This document shows positions 9,846-18,873 of a stretch of 64,000 bases of DNA, in pieces. The translations under genes and the position numbers were made by a program. Source of the stretch: an uncultured candidate division Zixibacteria bacterium (GTDB lineage Bacteria; Zixibacteria; MSB-5A5; GN15; PGXB01); contig CALAMC010000111.1 of the NCBI GenBank assembly GCA_937925655.1, forward strand, positions 40,868 through 104,867, given 5' to 3'. Within the stretch, counting starts at the first letter, position 1. Each line of letters opens with the position of its first letter. The notes below the pieces were generated by a model, which did not search any database, was not told where the DNA came from, and worked only from the letters and a program-made list of their open reading frames with translations.

Positions 9846-9876
9846 GGCCGTCGGTCGAGTTAATCGACCGGCGGCC
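9846..9876 (+). terminator. Hairpin downstream of ftsZ (possible transcription end)
   Basis: A 13-bp inverted repeat (GGCCGTCGGTCGA ... TCGACCGGCGGCC) with one G-T pair and a 5-base loop lies 27 bases after the ftsZ stop. No U-run follows, so intrinsic termination is uncertain. It could instead be an mRNA-stabilising hairpin at the end of the dcw transcript. Confidence 0.5.
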
Positions 9877-9981
9877 GAATCAATCGATACAGTATTGGCC
9901 GGTTCCGGCAATTTCACGGAAAAGGCGAATTCGGATTTATCCAAGCGGTTGCCGCATACGGGCTTAATAATCACAATGCGG

Positions 9982-9997
9982 GGGCATGGAGTTTGCG
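9982..9997 (+). promoter_or_regulatory. Candidate sigma-54 promoter of the flagellin gene
   Basis: GGGCATGGAGTTTGCG matches the sigma-54 consensus TGGCAYGNNNNTTGCW at all core positions (GG, then 10 bases, then GC). Only the outermost bases differ. The predicted start is about 10 bases downstream, leaving a roughly 30-base leader with an AGGAG ribosome binding site before the flagellin ATG. Sigma-54 control of flagellin is known in several phyla. Confidence 0.6.
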
Positions 9998-10038
9998 ATG
10001 GATACCGGTGATTGTTGCCATTTTAGCAGGAGAATGTC

Positions 10039-10800
10039 ATGTTAACGCAAAGCGCCCTGGGCATTAATATTCTTAACGGAATCAACCGGGCCATGGATGG
10101 CGTCTTTCGTTCATTGGAAAAGCTTTCTTCCGGTTTGAGAATTAACCGAGCTTCCGATGACCCCGCCGGATTGGTGATTTCCGAGCAGATGCGCTCACGA
10201 ATCGCCTCGCTCAATCAGGAAATCGAAAATATCAGCCATAATATGTTCAAGTACAATACCGCCGATTCGGCGGCGCTGGAATTACGCCAGGCTTTAACCG
10301 ATATGCGGACCTACGCTCTGGAAGCGGCCGGGGCGGGGTATGCCGATGAAAACACGTTCGTTGCCTGGCAGGGGGCGGTGGACGGCCTGGTGTCGTCGTA
10401 CAATTTCATCGTCGATAGTACATCATTCGGCACCCAGAAGCTTCTCGACGGTTCCGCCGGAAGCGTGGCGAACGTGGCCAAACTGGAACAAATCGACGTT
10501 TCTTCATCGGAAGCGGCGGCGCAGGCGGTCGAAGCCATCGATGGCCAGATAGCGGCGCTGGACCAAAAGCTCGTGGCCATCGGCGCGCGTCAGCACGGTG
10601 ATTTCGAAAGCCGCCGCAACAGCCTGCGCATTGAAATGGAAAATCTGACCGCCGCCGAGTCGAGTATCCGCGATACCGACTATGTGGCCGAATATTCGAA
10701 TTTGATCAGGAACAAATTGGTGGTGCAGATGGGCCTATCGCTTTTGGCTCATTCGCATATCACCAGCCGATCGGTACTGAATTTAATCGGGAATGGATAA
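10039..10800 (+). CDS. Short flagellin (filament protein)
   Basis: At 253 residues this is close to the minimum for a flagellin: it keeps the N-terminal D0/D1 helices (SLEKLSSGLRINRASDDPAG, a hallmark) and the C-terminal D1/D0 helices (ENLTAAESSIRDTDYVAEY) with almost no variable D2/D3 region between. The C-terminus, LLAHSHITSRSVLNLIGNG, departs from the usual A-N-Q-x-P-Q-x-x-L-x-L-L ending. A good AGGAG site sits 6 bases before the ATG. No other flagellar structural gene lies nearby. It could be the main filament protein or a minor filament subunit. Confidence 0.9.
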   Translation: MLTQSALGINILNGINRAMDGVFRSLEKLSSGLRINRASDDPAGLVISEQMRSRIASLNQEIENISHNMFKYNTADSAALELRQALTDMRTYALEAAGAGYADENTFVAWQGAVDGLVSSYNFIVDSTSFGTQKLLDGSAGSVANVAKLEQIDVSSSEAAAQAVEAIDGQIAALDQKLVAIGARQHGDFESRRNSLRIEMENLTAAESSIRDTDYVAEYSNLIRNKLVVQMGLSLLAHSHITSRSVLNLIGNG

Positions 10801-10814
10801 TGGCCCGAAAATCG

Positions 10815-10847
10815 AAGGGTCGTTCTTTGATGGAACGACCCTTTGTA
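10815..10847 (+). terminator. Rho-independent terminator after flagellin
   Basis: An 11-bp perfect stem (AAGGGTCGTTC / GAACGACCCTT) with a 7-base loop and short T-run begins 15 bases after the flagellin stop. It may also serve the convergent minus-strand gene. Confidence 0.85.
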
Positions 10848-10873
10848 TTATCTGATTTTAATGCCTTTCGGTA

Positions 10874-12922
10874 CTAATAAATAATCTTTATCAGCCGGAG
10901 AATATCGAGCAGATTGACTATGCCGTCCTGATTGATATCGCCGTAATCTCGGCCAAAAGGCGGTTCGGGGCCTTTGTTATAAATGCAGTTAATCATATAC
11001 GTGATATCGAGCAGGTTGACTTTTTCATCGCCGTTGACGTCGCCGAGCAGATGGCCGATGAAAGCCACTTCGCCTTCGAAGGCAAAATCCTGCTTGGTAA
11101 TGAAATTTCCGGTTAAAGTGTAAGTTTGCACCGATTGACCAAAGAGCATACCATAGCTCTCGATAAATTCACGAGCCGGGAAGACCACTTGAAGGACTTT
11201 GCCGAAATAATCCGGGTGTGAGGTCAGAACGGTAATGCCGGTTGCCGGTATCGATCCGTTAATTAAAACAGAGGTCGGGTCAACCGCATCATAGTCAAAA
11301 TTATCCACGTGCCCGGCAAATATCGTGTCCATAATGGCCGGGTAGGCGCGGGCGTAAACGGCCTTTTGAGGTTCCGGCCGGAACAGCAGTTTTGGCTCAA
11401 CTTGAAAGCCCTGGGGCAATAAATCAGGAACACCGTCGCCTTCATACCAGAAGGTGTCGCCGTCACAAATGCGGAATTTTCCACGATAGGCATCGCCGTC
11501 GGTGTCATAGCCGGGAATATCGAATAATTCATAAGCGGCGGTAGCATTGGCGACTAAATTATCGAAATTCAACTGGTCATAGTATGCCTGCGGGTTGGAA
11601 GCGTCGAAAAGCGTCTCAAAGGCTTCGCAATCAGTATGGAAATCGGCTCCGGCCACATAGGCTACATAAAAGGGTATCGTTTGTCCCGGGGCCAAATCGA
11701 ATGGCCCGAATGAAAGCAAGTACCGGGCATCAGTGCCGTCGGCAATATCCAAAGCGTTGACGGAAGGGGCCAGCCAACCGTCGGATGTATGATCGACCGC
11801 GGCAAAAAGCTGGTCATAATCAATTTCGGGATGACTCATTATATAATATTTATTGCGGTCACCCTCGGGAGTCCCAAGAAAACCGCCAAAATCGCGGAAA
11901 GGATCTTCGGTTGTGCCGGCCAGTCTTGGTCCCCAATCTATGTTCGGAACCACGTTTGAAGCCCACCAGTTAAATTTAATGCTGGATCGCTCGATTGGAG
12001 CATACAGAACCTTGACACCAGTGACACTTGGCAAAACATAATCATCAGGGCAACCTGTGTGATAATAGCGCAAACGCCCGTCGTTATCGGCAATCCAGGC
12101 GATATTGACGCTATCTTCGAAGCCGCATTCGGGCGGCGCGGTTGGAGAAGGGGCGGTTTGAAGGAATCCGCAAATGTCGTCTTGAGCCCCGGAGCTCGCG
12201 ATTTCGCTTGCACCGACAACATCGGCATCGACATAAAAACCGACATGGGCTTTTTCGAGGTCGTTTGTACCTATGTTTTTGATGTGGTACTCCATAATCA
12301 CAAAGTCATCGATTTCCGGATTTGACCAGGCATAACTTTTCTGGGTTATTTCGAGATTTAAGGGAATATGGGGACGGTTATCAGTCGGGTCTGCCGAAAC
12401 ATAAGCCGGGTCGGTCAGCGTGTCATAGTACACCGCGATGAAGTCCTGTTCTGACACGGCTTCGGCGCTATAAGGGCCATAAATAGAGCGATATATCATA
12501 TCCCCGTTCGGGCAAGCATCGGGATATATTTCTTTGACCATTTGCCAGCCATCGAAACCCACTGATACCAGAGTGTCTTCGCCAACGATAGCACCAACCC
12601 ACAACGTTCCCCCGAAGAGGTATTCATCGGTTGATCCCAGCGGATATTCGCATGATGGTGCCGGAAGGCCGGTCATGGGATCGATGGCCGGAATGCCCAG
12701 AAAGCCGGTTCCGAATTGGCCATTGTTGGCCACGCTAAGGCCGATGTTGCCGACATTGTGGACTCGCAGTGTCACACAGGGTGGATCATCGAGATTTTTG
12801 GACACATCGTCTTGCGTCCGGGATTGCTCGAACAGAGCTCTCCCGTGGGATGGCGCGGTACACAGCATGATAATGCCAAGGCACAGCGCCAAAACAGTCA
12901 GCGTACAGTTTTTTTTGAACAT
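10874..12922 (-). CDS. Large secreted protein with C-terminal dockerin-type repeats
   Basis: The ATG chosen is preceded by GGGGGGAGAT and gives a 682-residue product starting with a signal peptide (MFKKNCTLTVLALCLGIIML, then a cleavage-like APSHG). An upstream in-frame ATG would add 18 residues without a ribosome binding site. The body has many aromatic, acidic beta-type stretches typical of FCB-group cell-surface proteins and no enzyme motif I recognise. The last 55 residues form two dockerin-type EF-hand repeats, GDVNGDEKVNLLDITYMI and GDINQDGIVNLLDILRLI. It is likely exported and Ca-binding; function unknown. Confidence 0.8.
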   Translation of the reverse strand: MFKKNCTLTVLALCLGIIMLCTAPSHGRALFEQSRTQDDVSKNLDDPPCVTLRVHNVGNIGLSVANNGQFGTGFLGIPAIDPMTGLPAPSCEYPLGSTDEYLFGGTLWVGAIVGEDTLVSVGFDGWQMVKEIYPDACPNGDMIYRSIYGPYSAEAVSEQDFIAVYYDTLTDPAYVSADPTDNRPHIPLNLEITQKSYAWSNPEIDDFVIMEYHIKNIGTNDLEKAHVGFYVDADVVGASEIASSGAQDDICGFLQTAPSPTAPPECGFEDSVNIAWIADNDGRLRYYHTGCPDDYVLPSVTGVKVLYAPIERSSIKFNWWASNVVPNIDWGPRLAGTTEDPFRDFGGFLGTPEGDRNKYYIMSHPEIDYDQLFAAVDHTSDGWLAPSVNALDIADGTDARYLLSFGPFDLAPGQTIPFYVAYVAGADFHTDCEAFETLFDASNPQAYYDQLNFDNLVANATAAYELFDIPGYDTDGDAYRGKFRICDGDTFWYEGDGVPDLLPQGFQVEPKLLFRPEPQKAVYARAYPAIMDTIFAGHVDNFDYDAVDPTSVLINGSIPATGITVLTSHPDYFGKVLQVVFPAREFIESYGMLFGQSVQTYTLTGNFITKQDFAFEGEVAFIGHLLGDVNGDEKVNLLDITYMINCIYNKGPEPPFGRDYGDINQDGIVNLLDILRLIKIIY

Positions 12923-13090
12923 ATCTCCCCCCGTAATAAAGGAATTATTTTGATTTACGCTGTTTAAATGACGCATAAGAATCCAAATTGCTTAATTCGG
13001 TTGCGATGCGAGATGTAATTATCAGATCAGTATTTCAAGATTAATATAAGGCCGAATGGCCGATTTGTCAGCACCAAAATGGTGAAAAAT

Positions 13091-13120
13091 AAAAAAGCCG
13101 CCTGTTTCAAGGCGGCTTAA
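13091..13120 (-). terminator. Rho-independent terminator of rpmB
   Basis: Read on the minus strand, AAGCCGCC pairs with GGCGGCTT across an 8-base loop and is followed by a T-run, just after the rpmB stop. Confidence 0.85.
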
Positions 13121-13136
13121 ATTCCATAAATACTCT

Positions 13137-13355
13137 TCATGCGGCGGGTTTGTTTTTCTTTTTAATAGACGCCTTCATGACCTTTCCGGCTTTGAGGCAG
13201 GAGGTGCACACGCGGATGCGGCGGACGCTACCTTCAATATTGGCGCGGACGGTTTGCAGATTGGGATTCCAGCGGCGACGATTCAAATTATGGGCGTGTG
13301 AGATTCTGTTTCCAAACACCGGCGTCTTGCCGCATATTTCACACATTTTTGACAT
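13137..13355 (-). CDS. rpmB: 50S ribosomal protein L28
   Basis: Small ribosomal protein of 72 residues. It carries the L28 signature MCEICGKTPVFGNRISHAHN and a basic body, and keeps two Cys pairs (CEIC and CTSC), so it is the zinc-binding form. The start has an AGAGG ribosome binding site. It stands alone on the minus strand with its own promoter and terminator. Confidence 0.97.
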   Translation of the reverse strand: MSKMCEICGKTPVFGNRISHAHNLNRRRWNPNLQTVRANIEGSVRRIRVCTSCLKAGKVMKASIKKKNKPAA

Positions 13356-13387
13356 ACTTTCTTAACCTCTTTTTCTCAAAGTCGCTT

Positions 13388-13415
13388 ATTATAAACAATT
13401 TCGGCAGAAAATCAA
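13388..13415 (-). promoter_or_regulatory. Sigma-70-type promoter of rpmB
   Basis: On the minus strand, TTGATT, a 16-base spacer and TATAAT lie just upstream of rpmB, giving a leader of about 25-30 bases. Confidence 0.7.
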
Positions 13416-13496
13416 GCGATTTTCGCGATTAAATTTCAGGAAAATGATCCTTTTTAGTTTCCTCATAAGCCTGATTTGCCCAATAGCAGGGTTTTC

Positions 13497-13525
13497 TTGA
13501 CACCCTCGTTTAAAACCCGTATTTT
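13497..13525 (+). promoter_or_regulatory. Candidate promoter for serS and the downstream gene run
   Basis: TTGACA, 17 bases, TATTTT. It would give a leader of roughly 105 bases before serS. The leader contains GTCGACG...CGTCGAC-like inverted elements but no structure I recognise. Confidence 0.4.
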
Positions 13526-13638
13526 TTACCTGTATTTTTTGAAAAGATAATATGGTGTCGGCTTTCTCTTCCCGATCTCGACGGGATACGGACGTCGACC
13601 TACTTATAAGATAATGACGTGAAAGAAGATAGAAAATT

Positions 13639-14913
13639 ATGCTGGATTTGAAATTCATTCGTGAAAATCCCGACAAGGTCAAACAGGCCGTAGCCAATAA
13701 AAACGATGCGGCCGATATTGATAAAATTTTGGAGCTGGATACCCGTCGGCGCGAAATTATTGTCAAAGTCGAACAGCTCAAGGCCCAGCGCAACACCGTT
13801 TCGGAGCAGATCGCGCAGAAGAAAAGAAAGAAAGAAGACGCGACGGATGATATCGTGCGCATGAAGGCGGTCGGGCAGGAAATCGCCGAAATGGATAATA
13901 ATCTGCGCTCGGTCAAGGAGGAACTCGATTATCATCTTTTGCGCGTTCCCAATATCCCGCACCAGTCGGTTCCGGTCGGGGCCGATGAAGAGAGCAATGT
14001 GACGGTCAGAGAGTGGGGCACGATTCCGGTCTTCGATTACAAGATCCAGCCACACTGGGAAATCGGTGAGAGACTGGGGCTTCTGGATCTTGCCCGGGCC
14101 GCCAAAATCACCGGTTCGGGATTCTATCTTTTAAAGGGTATCGGGGCGCGGTTGCAGAGGGCGTTGATTCAGTATATGCTGGATACGCATGTAAAAGACG
14201 GTTTTGTCGAAATCGCGCCGCCATTTCTGGCCAACACCGATACCATGACCGGCACCGGCCAGTTGCCCAAGATGGCCGAGGATATGTATAAGCTGGCCGA
14301 TGAACCGCTGTATCTTATTCCAACGGCAGAAGTTCCCGTGACCAATATTTTCCGGGATGAAATTCTCGAAGAAGCCCAGTTGCCGATGAAATTTGTCGCC
14401 TACACGCCCTGTTTTCGAAGGGAGGCCGGAGCGGCCGGCAAAGATACGCGGGGGCTTTTGCGCCTGCACCAGTTCGAGAAAGTCGAGATGGTCAAAATCG
14501 TTCATCCCGATGATTCGTATAATGAATTGGAAACGCTCCTTAATCAGGCGGAAAAAATAATGCAAGGGTTGAATATTCCTTACCGTGTGAGAACGCTGGC
14601 GACCGGTGATTTGTCGTTTGCGGCGGCCAAATGTTATGATATCGAGATCTGGTCGGCCGGAGTGGAGAAGTATCTGGAGATTTCCTCGGTTTCCAATTTC
14701 GAGGATTTTCAGGCGCGCCGTATGAACACCCGTTTCCGAGACAAGGACGGCAAGGTGCGTTTCGTGCATACATTAAATGGCTCGGGGACAGCCCTGGCCC
14801 GCCTGATCCCGGCCGTGCTGGAAAACAACCAGACCGAGTATGGAACGATACTGATTCCGGAGGCGATCCGCGGCTATATGGGGGGCATGGCGGAAATTAC
14901 CGATCGTGGGTAA
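13639..14913 (+). CDS. serS: Seryl-tRNA synthetase
   Basis: Class II aminoacyl-tRNA synthetase charging tRNA-Ser. The protein is 424 residues, with the N-terminal coiled-coil tRNA-binding arm (MLDLKFIRENPDKVKQA start, charged helices to about residue 110). The catalytic core has motif 2 (CFRREAGAAGKDTRGLLR, with HQFEKVE following) and motif 3 (LNGSGTALARLIPAVLENN, cited in part). Full length and intact. The next gene, a histidine kinase, begins inside its last codons. Confidence 0.97.
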   Translation: MLDLKFIRENPDKVKQAVANKNDAADIDKILELDTRRREIIVKVEQLKAQRNTVSEQIAQKKRKKEDATDDIVRMKAVGQEIAEMDNNLRSVKEELDYHLLRVPNIPHQSVPVGADEESNVTVREWGTIPVFDYKIQPHWEIGERLGLLDLARAAKITGSGFYLLKGIGARLQRALIQYMLDTHVKDGFVEIAPPFLANTDTMTGTGQLPKMAEDMYKLADEPLYLIPTAEVPVTNIFRDEILEEAQLPMKFVAYTPCFRREAGAAGKDTRGLLRLHQFEKVEMVKIVHPDDSYNELETLLNQAEKIMQGLNIPYRVRTLATGDLSFAAAKCYDIEIWSAGVEKYLEISSVSNFEDFQARRMNTRFRDKDGKVRFVHTLNGSGTALARLIPAVLENNQTEYGTILIPEAIRGYMGGMAEITDRG

Positions 14914-16201
14914 TTTATACAGCATACGGCATTCGTTCGGAGGAACGACTTTTTTCAAGCTCTTTCTGATTCTTGGATTGATCATCATTTCATGCGTTTT
15001 TATTTATTACACGGTTGACGTAATCGGGCAACTTAAGGCCGAGGCGGAACGGTCGGTTCGGTCCTATGTCAAACTGTGGCAGTTGGCCGCCAGTGAAAAT
15101 ACATCGAGCGGCGAAGTCCAGATTATTTTCGAGGAAGTCATCACCAAGGCCAGTTTCCCGGTTATTATCGCCGACACCGACGGGAATCCCGTTTTCTGGC
15201 GCAATATACCCGATATAGCCGATAATGATCCCGACCCGACCGTGCATGTGAAAATCAGAAAACTGGCCGAAGAAATGAAAAAAGCCAACGGCCAGATCCC
15301 ACTGTCATTCGGCGACCGGGTTATTTCGTATTTTTATTACGGAGACTCAAAAGTAATTCGTCAGCTTAAGTGGATGCCTTTTGTCGAGCTGGGTCTGGTC
15401 GGAGCGTTTATCCTGGTTGGTTTCATCGGATTTCAGAATATTCGCCGCTCCGAAGAACGCCATATCTGGGTGGGTATGGCCAAAGAGACGGCGCATCAGC
15501 TGGGCACGCCCATTTCTTCTCTTCTGGGTTGGTTGGAGCTTTTGGGCCACAAGGAGGATGATGGCAGGGCGGAACTGTCGGGCAGGAAACTCGATTACAA
15601 AGAAATTTTCGGACAGATGTCCACCGACGTTGATCGTCTACAACGGGTCGCCAACCGTTTTGGACAAATTGGTTCGCTGCCGGAGCTTAAAGACGGCGAC
15701 CTTAATGAGCTTCTGATGGTAACGGCAGAATATTTTCGGCGGCGTCTGCCGTTTGACGGCAATGGCATGGAAATAGTTTGCAGTTTTAATCCTCTACCGC
15801 AAGTACCTCTTAACGGGCAGCTGATCACTTGGGCGGTGGAAAACCTGATTAAAAATGCATTACAGGCGGTTGATCCTCAAAACGGGCGAATCGAGATATT
15901 TTCCGGGCCGTCACGGGATGAACGTTTCGTTGTCGTCGAGATAATCGATAATGGGAAAGGAATATTGCCGGGTACGGCGCGTAAATTATTCCGGCCCGGA
16001 TTTACGACCAAGAAACGGGGCTGGGGGCTGGGACTGACGCTGGCGAGGAGAATTGTCGAGGAGTACCATCGCGGCCGGTTGACGCTTCTGCGGTCCCGAC
16101 TCGGTGAAACCGTCTTTCAAATCGTTTTGCCGGTCAGCAGGACCGACCGCGTGAAGCGCAATAAAATATACAATACCCCGCAGCCGCGCGGCCTATTGTG
16201 A
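14906..16201 (+). CDS. Membrane sensor histidine kinase, likely partner of the PorX-type regulator
   Basis: The product is 431 residues from a GTG overlapping the serS end. There are two membrane segments (about 17-37 and 155-178) with a periplasmic sensor region between. The phospho-acceptor region is AKETAHQLGTPISSLLGW (H197), a variant common in FCB-group kinases. The ATPase domain shows an N-box (ENLIKNALQAV), G1 (DNGKGI) and G2 (GWGLGLTLA). It lies 17 bases before a PorX-type regulator, so it is a good candidate for a PorY-like partner, though kinase assignment by adjacency is inference. Confidence 0.85.
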   Translation: MGNLYSIRHSFGGTTFFKLFLILGLIIISCVFIYYTVDVIGQLKAEAERSVRSYVKLWQLAASENTSSGEVQIIFEEVITKASFPVIIADTDGNPVFWRNIPDIADNDPDPTVHVKIRKLAEEMKKANGQIPLSFGDRVISYFYYGDSKVIRQLKWMPFVELGLVGAFILVGFIGFQNIRRSEERHIWVGMAKETAHQLGTPISSLLGWLELLGHKEDDGRAELSGRKLDYKEIFGQMSTDVDRLQRVANRFGQIGSLPELKDGDLNELLMVTAEYFRRRLPFDGNGMEIVCSFNPLPQVPLNGQLITWAVENLIKNALQAVDPQNGRIEIFSGPSRDERFVVVEIIDNGKGILPGTARKLFRPGFTTKKRGWGLGLTLARRIVEEYHRGRLTLLRSRLGETVFQIVLPVSRTDRVKRNKIYNTPQPRGLL

Positions 16202-16218
16202 CAGGGTGGAATGTTATA

Positions 16219-17766
16219 ATGGATAAAAAAAGAATACTCTGGGTTGACGACGAAATCGATTCTCTCAAACCGCATATATTATTTTTGGAGCAAAAGGGTT
16301 TTATTGTCATGACGGCCGTATCCGGCGATGACGCCGTGAACAAGGTTGGGTCCGAGGCGATTGATCTGGTATTGCTCGATGAAATGATGCCGGGCAAGGA
16401 CGGTTTGACGACGCTGGAAGAAATCAAGGATTTGCGGCCGCATCTTCCGGTGGTGATGGTGACGAAATCCGAGGAAGAGTCGCTCATGGAGGAAGCCATC
16501 GGGCAGAAAATCGATGATTATCTGACCAAGCCGGTTAATCCGTCGCAGGTGTTGATGGTGGCGAAGCGGCAACTGGAGCAGAAGCGGATTGTCTCGGCGA
16601 CGCAGATGAAGCGTTATATCACTGACATCAACCGTTTTAATCAGAAGCTTTACGGGGCCATAACGCCCGAAGACTGGCTGGAAGCGGGGCGGCTTATCGC
16701 GTCCTGGGATCTGGAGCTCGATGAACATCCCGACCCGGGGCTGGCGGAAACGCATGCCGGAACGCGCCGGGAGTGGAACACGGAATTCACGAAATATCTG
16801 CAGAAAAGCTATTTGTCATGGATAAATTCGCAGAATCGTCCGACCATGTCACCGGACTTACTCGACAAGTATATAATTCCGCCTCTTAAATCGGGCAAAA
16901 AAGTGTTGCTGGTAGTCGTGGACTGCATGCGGCTGGACCAATGGCTGACCATTGAATCGCTGGTTGCCGATTATTTCGATATCCAGCGAGAAATGTATTT
17001 TTCGATACTGCCGACGGCCACGCCGTTTGCCCGTAATGCCATTTTCGCCGGGATGTTTCCCGATGAAATCGCGCGGATATATCCCGATCACTGGCAAAAT
17101 GTGGATGAGGGTTCGTTGAACCGGAACGAAGACCGCTATCTGGTCGACCAGTTAAGGCGCAAGGGAATCAAGAGCGCCGAATCGTTGCGCTATGAAAAAA
17201 TTTATGACAACACCGAGGGCGAAGCTCTGGCCAAACGGGCCGCCGATTATTTTCAAAGCCAGGTGGTGGCCTTTGTCTTTAACTTTCTCGATATTCTGGC
17301 GCATGGCCGGTCTACCAATGTAATTTTGAAGGAGATAGCCGGTAGTGAGGCCGCCTTCCGCTCGCTCATGCGGAGCTGGTTTGTCCATTCGCCGCTGTTT
17401 TCAATCCTGAAATCATTTGCGGCCAAAGGATACACGGTTATTGTCACGTCGGACCACGGGTCGGTGCTGTGCTCGCGGGGGACGATCGCTCACGGCAAGA
17501 AAGACACCTCGACCAACCTCCGCTACAAATACGGCGACAATCTCAACTGTGACCCCAAGGACGCTTTTCTCATAAAAAAACCGGAGGAATATCACCTTCC
17601 CAAATTCAGCCTGGCCACGACCTATATCATCGCCAAAGAGGATTTTTATTTCGTTTATCCCAATAAATACAACGAATACGTCCGGCAGTTCCAGAATTCT
17701 TTCCAGCACGGCGGTATCTCCATCGAGGAACTGGTCGTGCCGGTAGCGGTTCTGACACCGCGGTGA
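16219..17766 (+). CDS. porX: PorX-type response regulator with PglZ domain
   Basis: The first 120 residues are a receiver domain (VDDEID at 9-14, acceptor D54 in LVLLDEMMPG, KPVNPSQ at the end). The remainder is a PglZ domain of the alkaline phosphatase superfamily, with VVDCMRLDQW and TSDHGS metal-site-like segments. The length of 515 residues and the ILWVDDEIDSLKPHI and VTKSEEESLMEEAIG stretches match PorX, a regulator of type IX secretion in Bacteroidota. I chose the ATG with a GGTGG site over an upstream GTG that directly abuts the kinase stop. Its role here in T9SS control is inferred from family. Confidence 0.87.
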   Translation: MDKKRILWVDDEIDSLKPHILFLEQKGFIVMTAVSGDDAVNKVGSEAIDLVLLDEMMPGKDGLTTLEEIKDLRPHLPVVMVTKSEEESLMEEAIGQKIDDYLTKPVNPSQVLMVAKRQLEQKRIVSATQMKRYITDINRFNQKLYGAITPEDWLEAGRLIASWDLELDEHPDPGLAETHAGTRREWNTEFTKYLQKSYLSWINSQNRPTMSPDLLDKYIIPPLKSGKKVLLVVVDCMRLDQWLTIESLVADYFDIQREMYFSILPTATPFARNAIFAGMFPDEIARIYPDHWQNVDEGSLNRNEDRYLVDQLRRKGIKSAESLRYEKIYDNTEGEALAKRAADYFQSQVVAFVFNFLDILAHGRSTNVILKEIAGSEAAFRSLMRSWFVHSPLFSILKSFAAKGYTVIVTSDHGSVLCSRGTIAHGKKDTSTNLRYKYGDNLNCDPKDAFLIKKPEEYHLPKFSLATTYIIAKEDFYFVYPNKYNEYVRQFQNSFQHGGISIEELVVPVAVLTPR

Positions 17767-17770
17767 TTGT

Positions 17771-18205
17771 ATGTTTCGCGACAGCCGGATAGTACATTCC
17801 GCATCCGAAGAGGAGACGCTCGCCATCGGTGAAACTCTGGCCGGGAGCCTGATCGAGGGCGACGTTGTCGTTCTGACCGGGCCGCTGGGCGCTGGTAAAA
17901 CGGTTCTGATCAAAGGCCTGGCCCACGGTTTGGGTATTGCCGATATGACCGTCAAATCACCGTCGTACACCCTTGTCAATGAGTATCGCGGCCGGATGAC
18001 TTTGTTTCATTTCGACTTGTACCGCATGAATGACCCGGAAGAGCTGTACCATATCGGCTGGAGTGATTATCTTTTGCGCGACGGCATCGTCGTGGTGGAA
18101 TGGGGCGAAAAGGCCGATGGCCTTCTCCCGGAGCATGTTATCCGGGTCGAAATAACGATCGTGTCCGAAACCGAACGAGACATAGATATCAGGTTCACAC
18201 CATGA
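17771..18205 (+). CDS. tsaE: tRNA threonylcarbamoyladenosine biosynthesis ATPase TsaE
   Basis: P-loop ATPase of the t6A37 tRNA modification complex (TsaB-TsaD-TsaE). The protein is 144 residues with Walker A GPLGAGKTVLIKGLA, the family motif SPSYTLVNEY, FHFDLYRM and a late VVVEWGEKA. It starts four bases after the PorX-type gene and overlaps tsaB by ATGA, so the t6A genes are translationally coupled. Confidence 0.95.
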   Translation: MFRDSRIVHSASEEETLAIGETLAGSLIEGDVVVLTGPLGAGKTVLIKGLAHGLGIADMTVKSPSYTLVNEYRGRMTLFHFDLYRMNDPEELYHIGWSDYLLRDGIVVVEWGEKADGLLPEHVIRVEITIVSETERDIDIRFTP

Positions 18206-18870
18206 CGACGTCGGACAAATACTCCAATATACTGGCTATCGACAGCTCCGGATCAACGCTGCGCGTCGGTGTGTCTTGCGGTGATGTTTTTTCAGAGTGC
18301 ATCAATGTCGATCGCTTTCGTCATGCCGAATTCGTTTTTAATTTGATCGAAAAGGCGCTCAAGGAAAGCGGTTTGCGAAAAACCGATCTTGACGGTCTGG
18401 TTGTTTCGACGGGGCCGGGTTCGTTTACCGGGCTCCGGGTCGGACTGGCGGCCGCCAAGGGACTGGCGTTGGCGCTGAGTTTGCCGCTGGTCGGCATCCC
18501 GGCATACAGCGCCATTGCCGGACCGCTTTTTGCCGCGTGGGGAAGGGCTTTGATTTTGATTCCCTCCGGCCGCGGAGAATACTATGTTTATGAAGCATCG
18601 GATGGGGCGTTTGATGTCAACAGTATTGCCGTCAGAAAGTCGGAAGAAATAGCGGCGCTGTCTGAAACCATCCCGGCGTTTTTGACCGATCCGGATATCA
18701 AGGACTCCCGTCTGAAAAATATTAACCAAATCGCCCCGGATGGATTTGTTATATCGACCATGCTGTACATCACAGCCGCCCGCAAGCGGCTAATTGAATG
18801 CGGGGGGGATGATATCGACAGACTGGTGCCGCTATATGTTCAAACTTTCCCGGTCAAAGCCAGGAAGTGA
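18202..18870 (+). CDS. tsaB: tRNA threonylcarbamoyladenosine biosynthesis protein TsaB
   Basis: Non-catalytic ASKHA-fold partner of TsaD in t6A synthesis. The start is the ATG that overlaps the tsaE stop; the open frame extends further up inside tsaE. The protein is 222 residues with LAIDSSGSTLRVG at the N-terminus and the conserved STGPGSFTGLRVGLAAAKG segment. tsaD itself is not in this window. Confidence 0.93.
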   Translation: MTTSDKYSNILAIDSSGSTLRVGVSCGDVFSECINVDRFRHAEFVFNLIEKALKESGLRKTDLDGLVVSTGPGSFTGLRVGLAAAKGLALALSLPLVGIPAYSAIAGPLFAAWGRALILIPSGRGEYYVYEASDGAFDVNSIAVRKSEEIAALSETIPAFLTDPDIKDSRLKNINQIAPDGFVISTMLYITAARKRLIECGGDDIDRLVPLYVQTFPVKARK

Positions 18871-18873
18871 CGT

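Noticed and set aside
13526..13638. T-box riboswitch before serS
   Set aside because: No T-box sequence, specifier loop or terminator/antiterminator pair could be seen.
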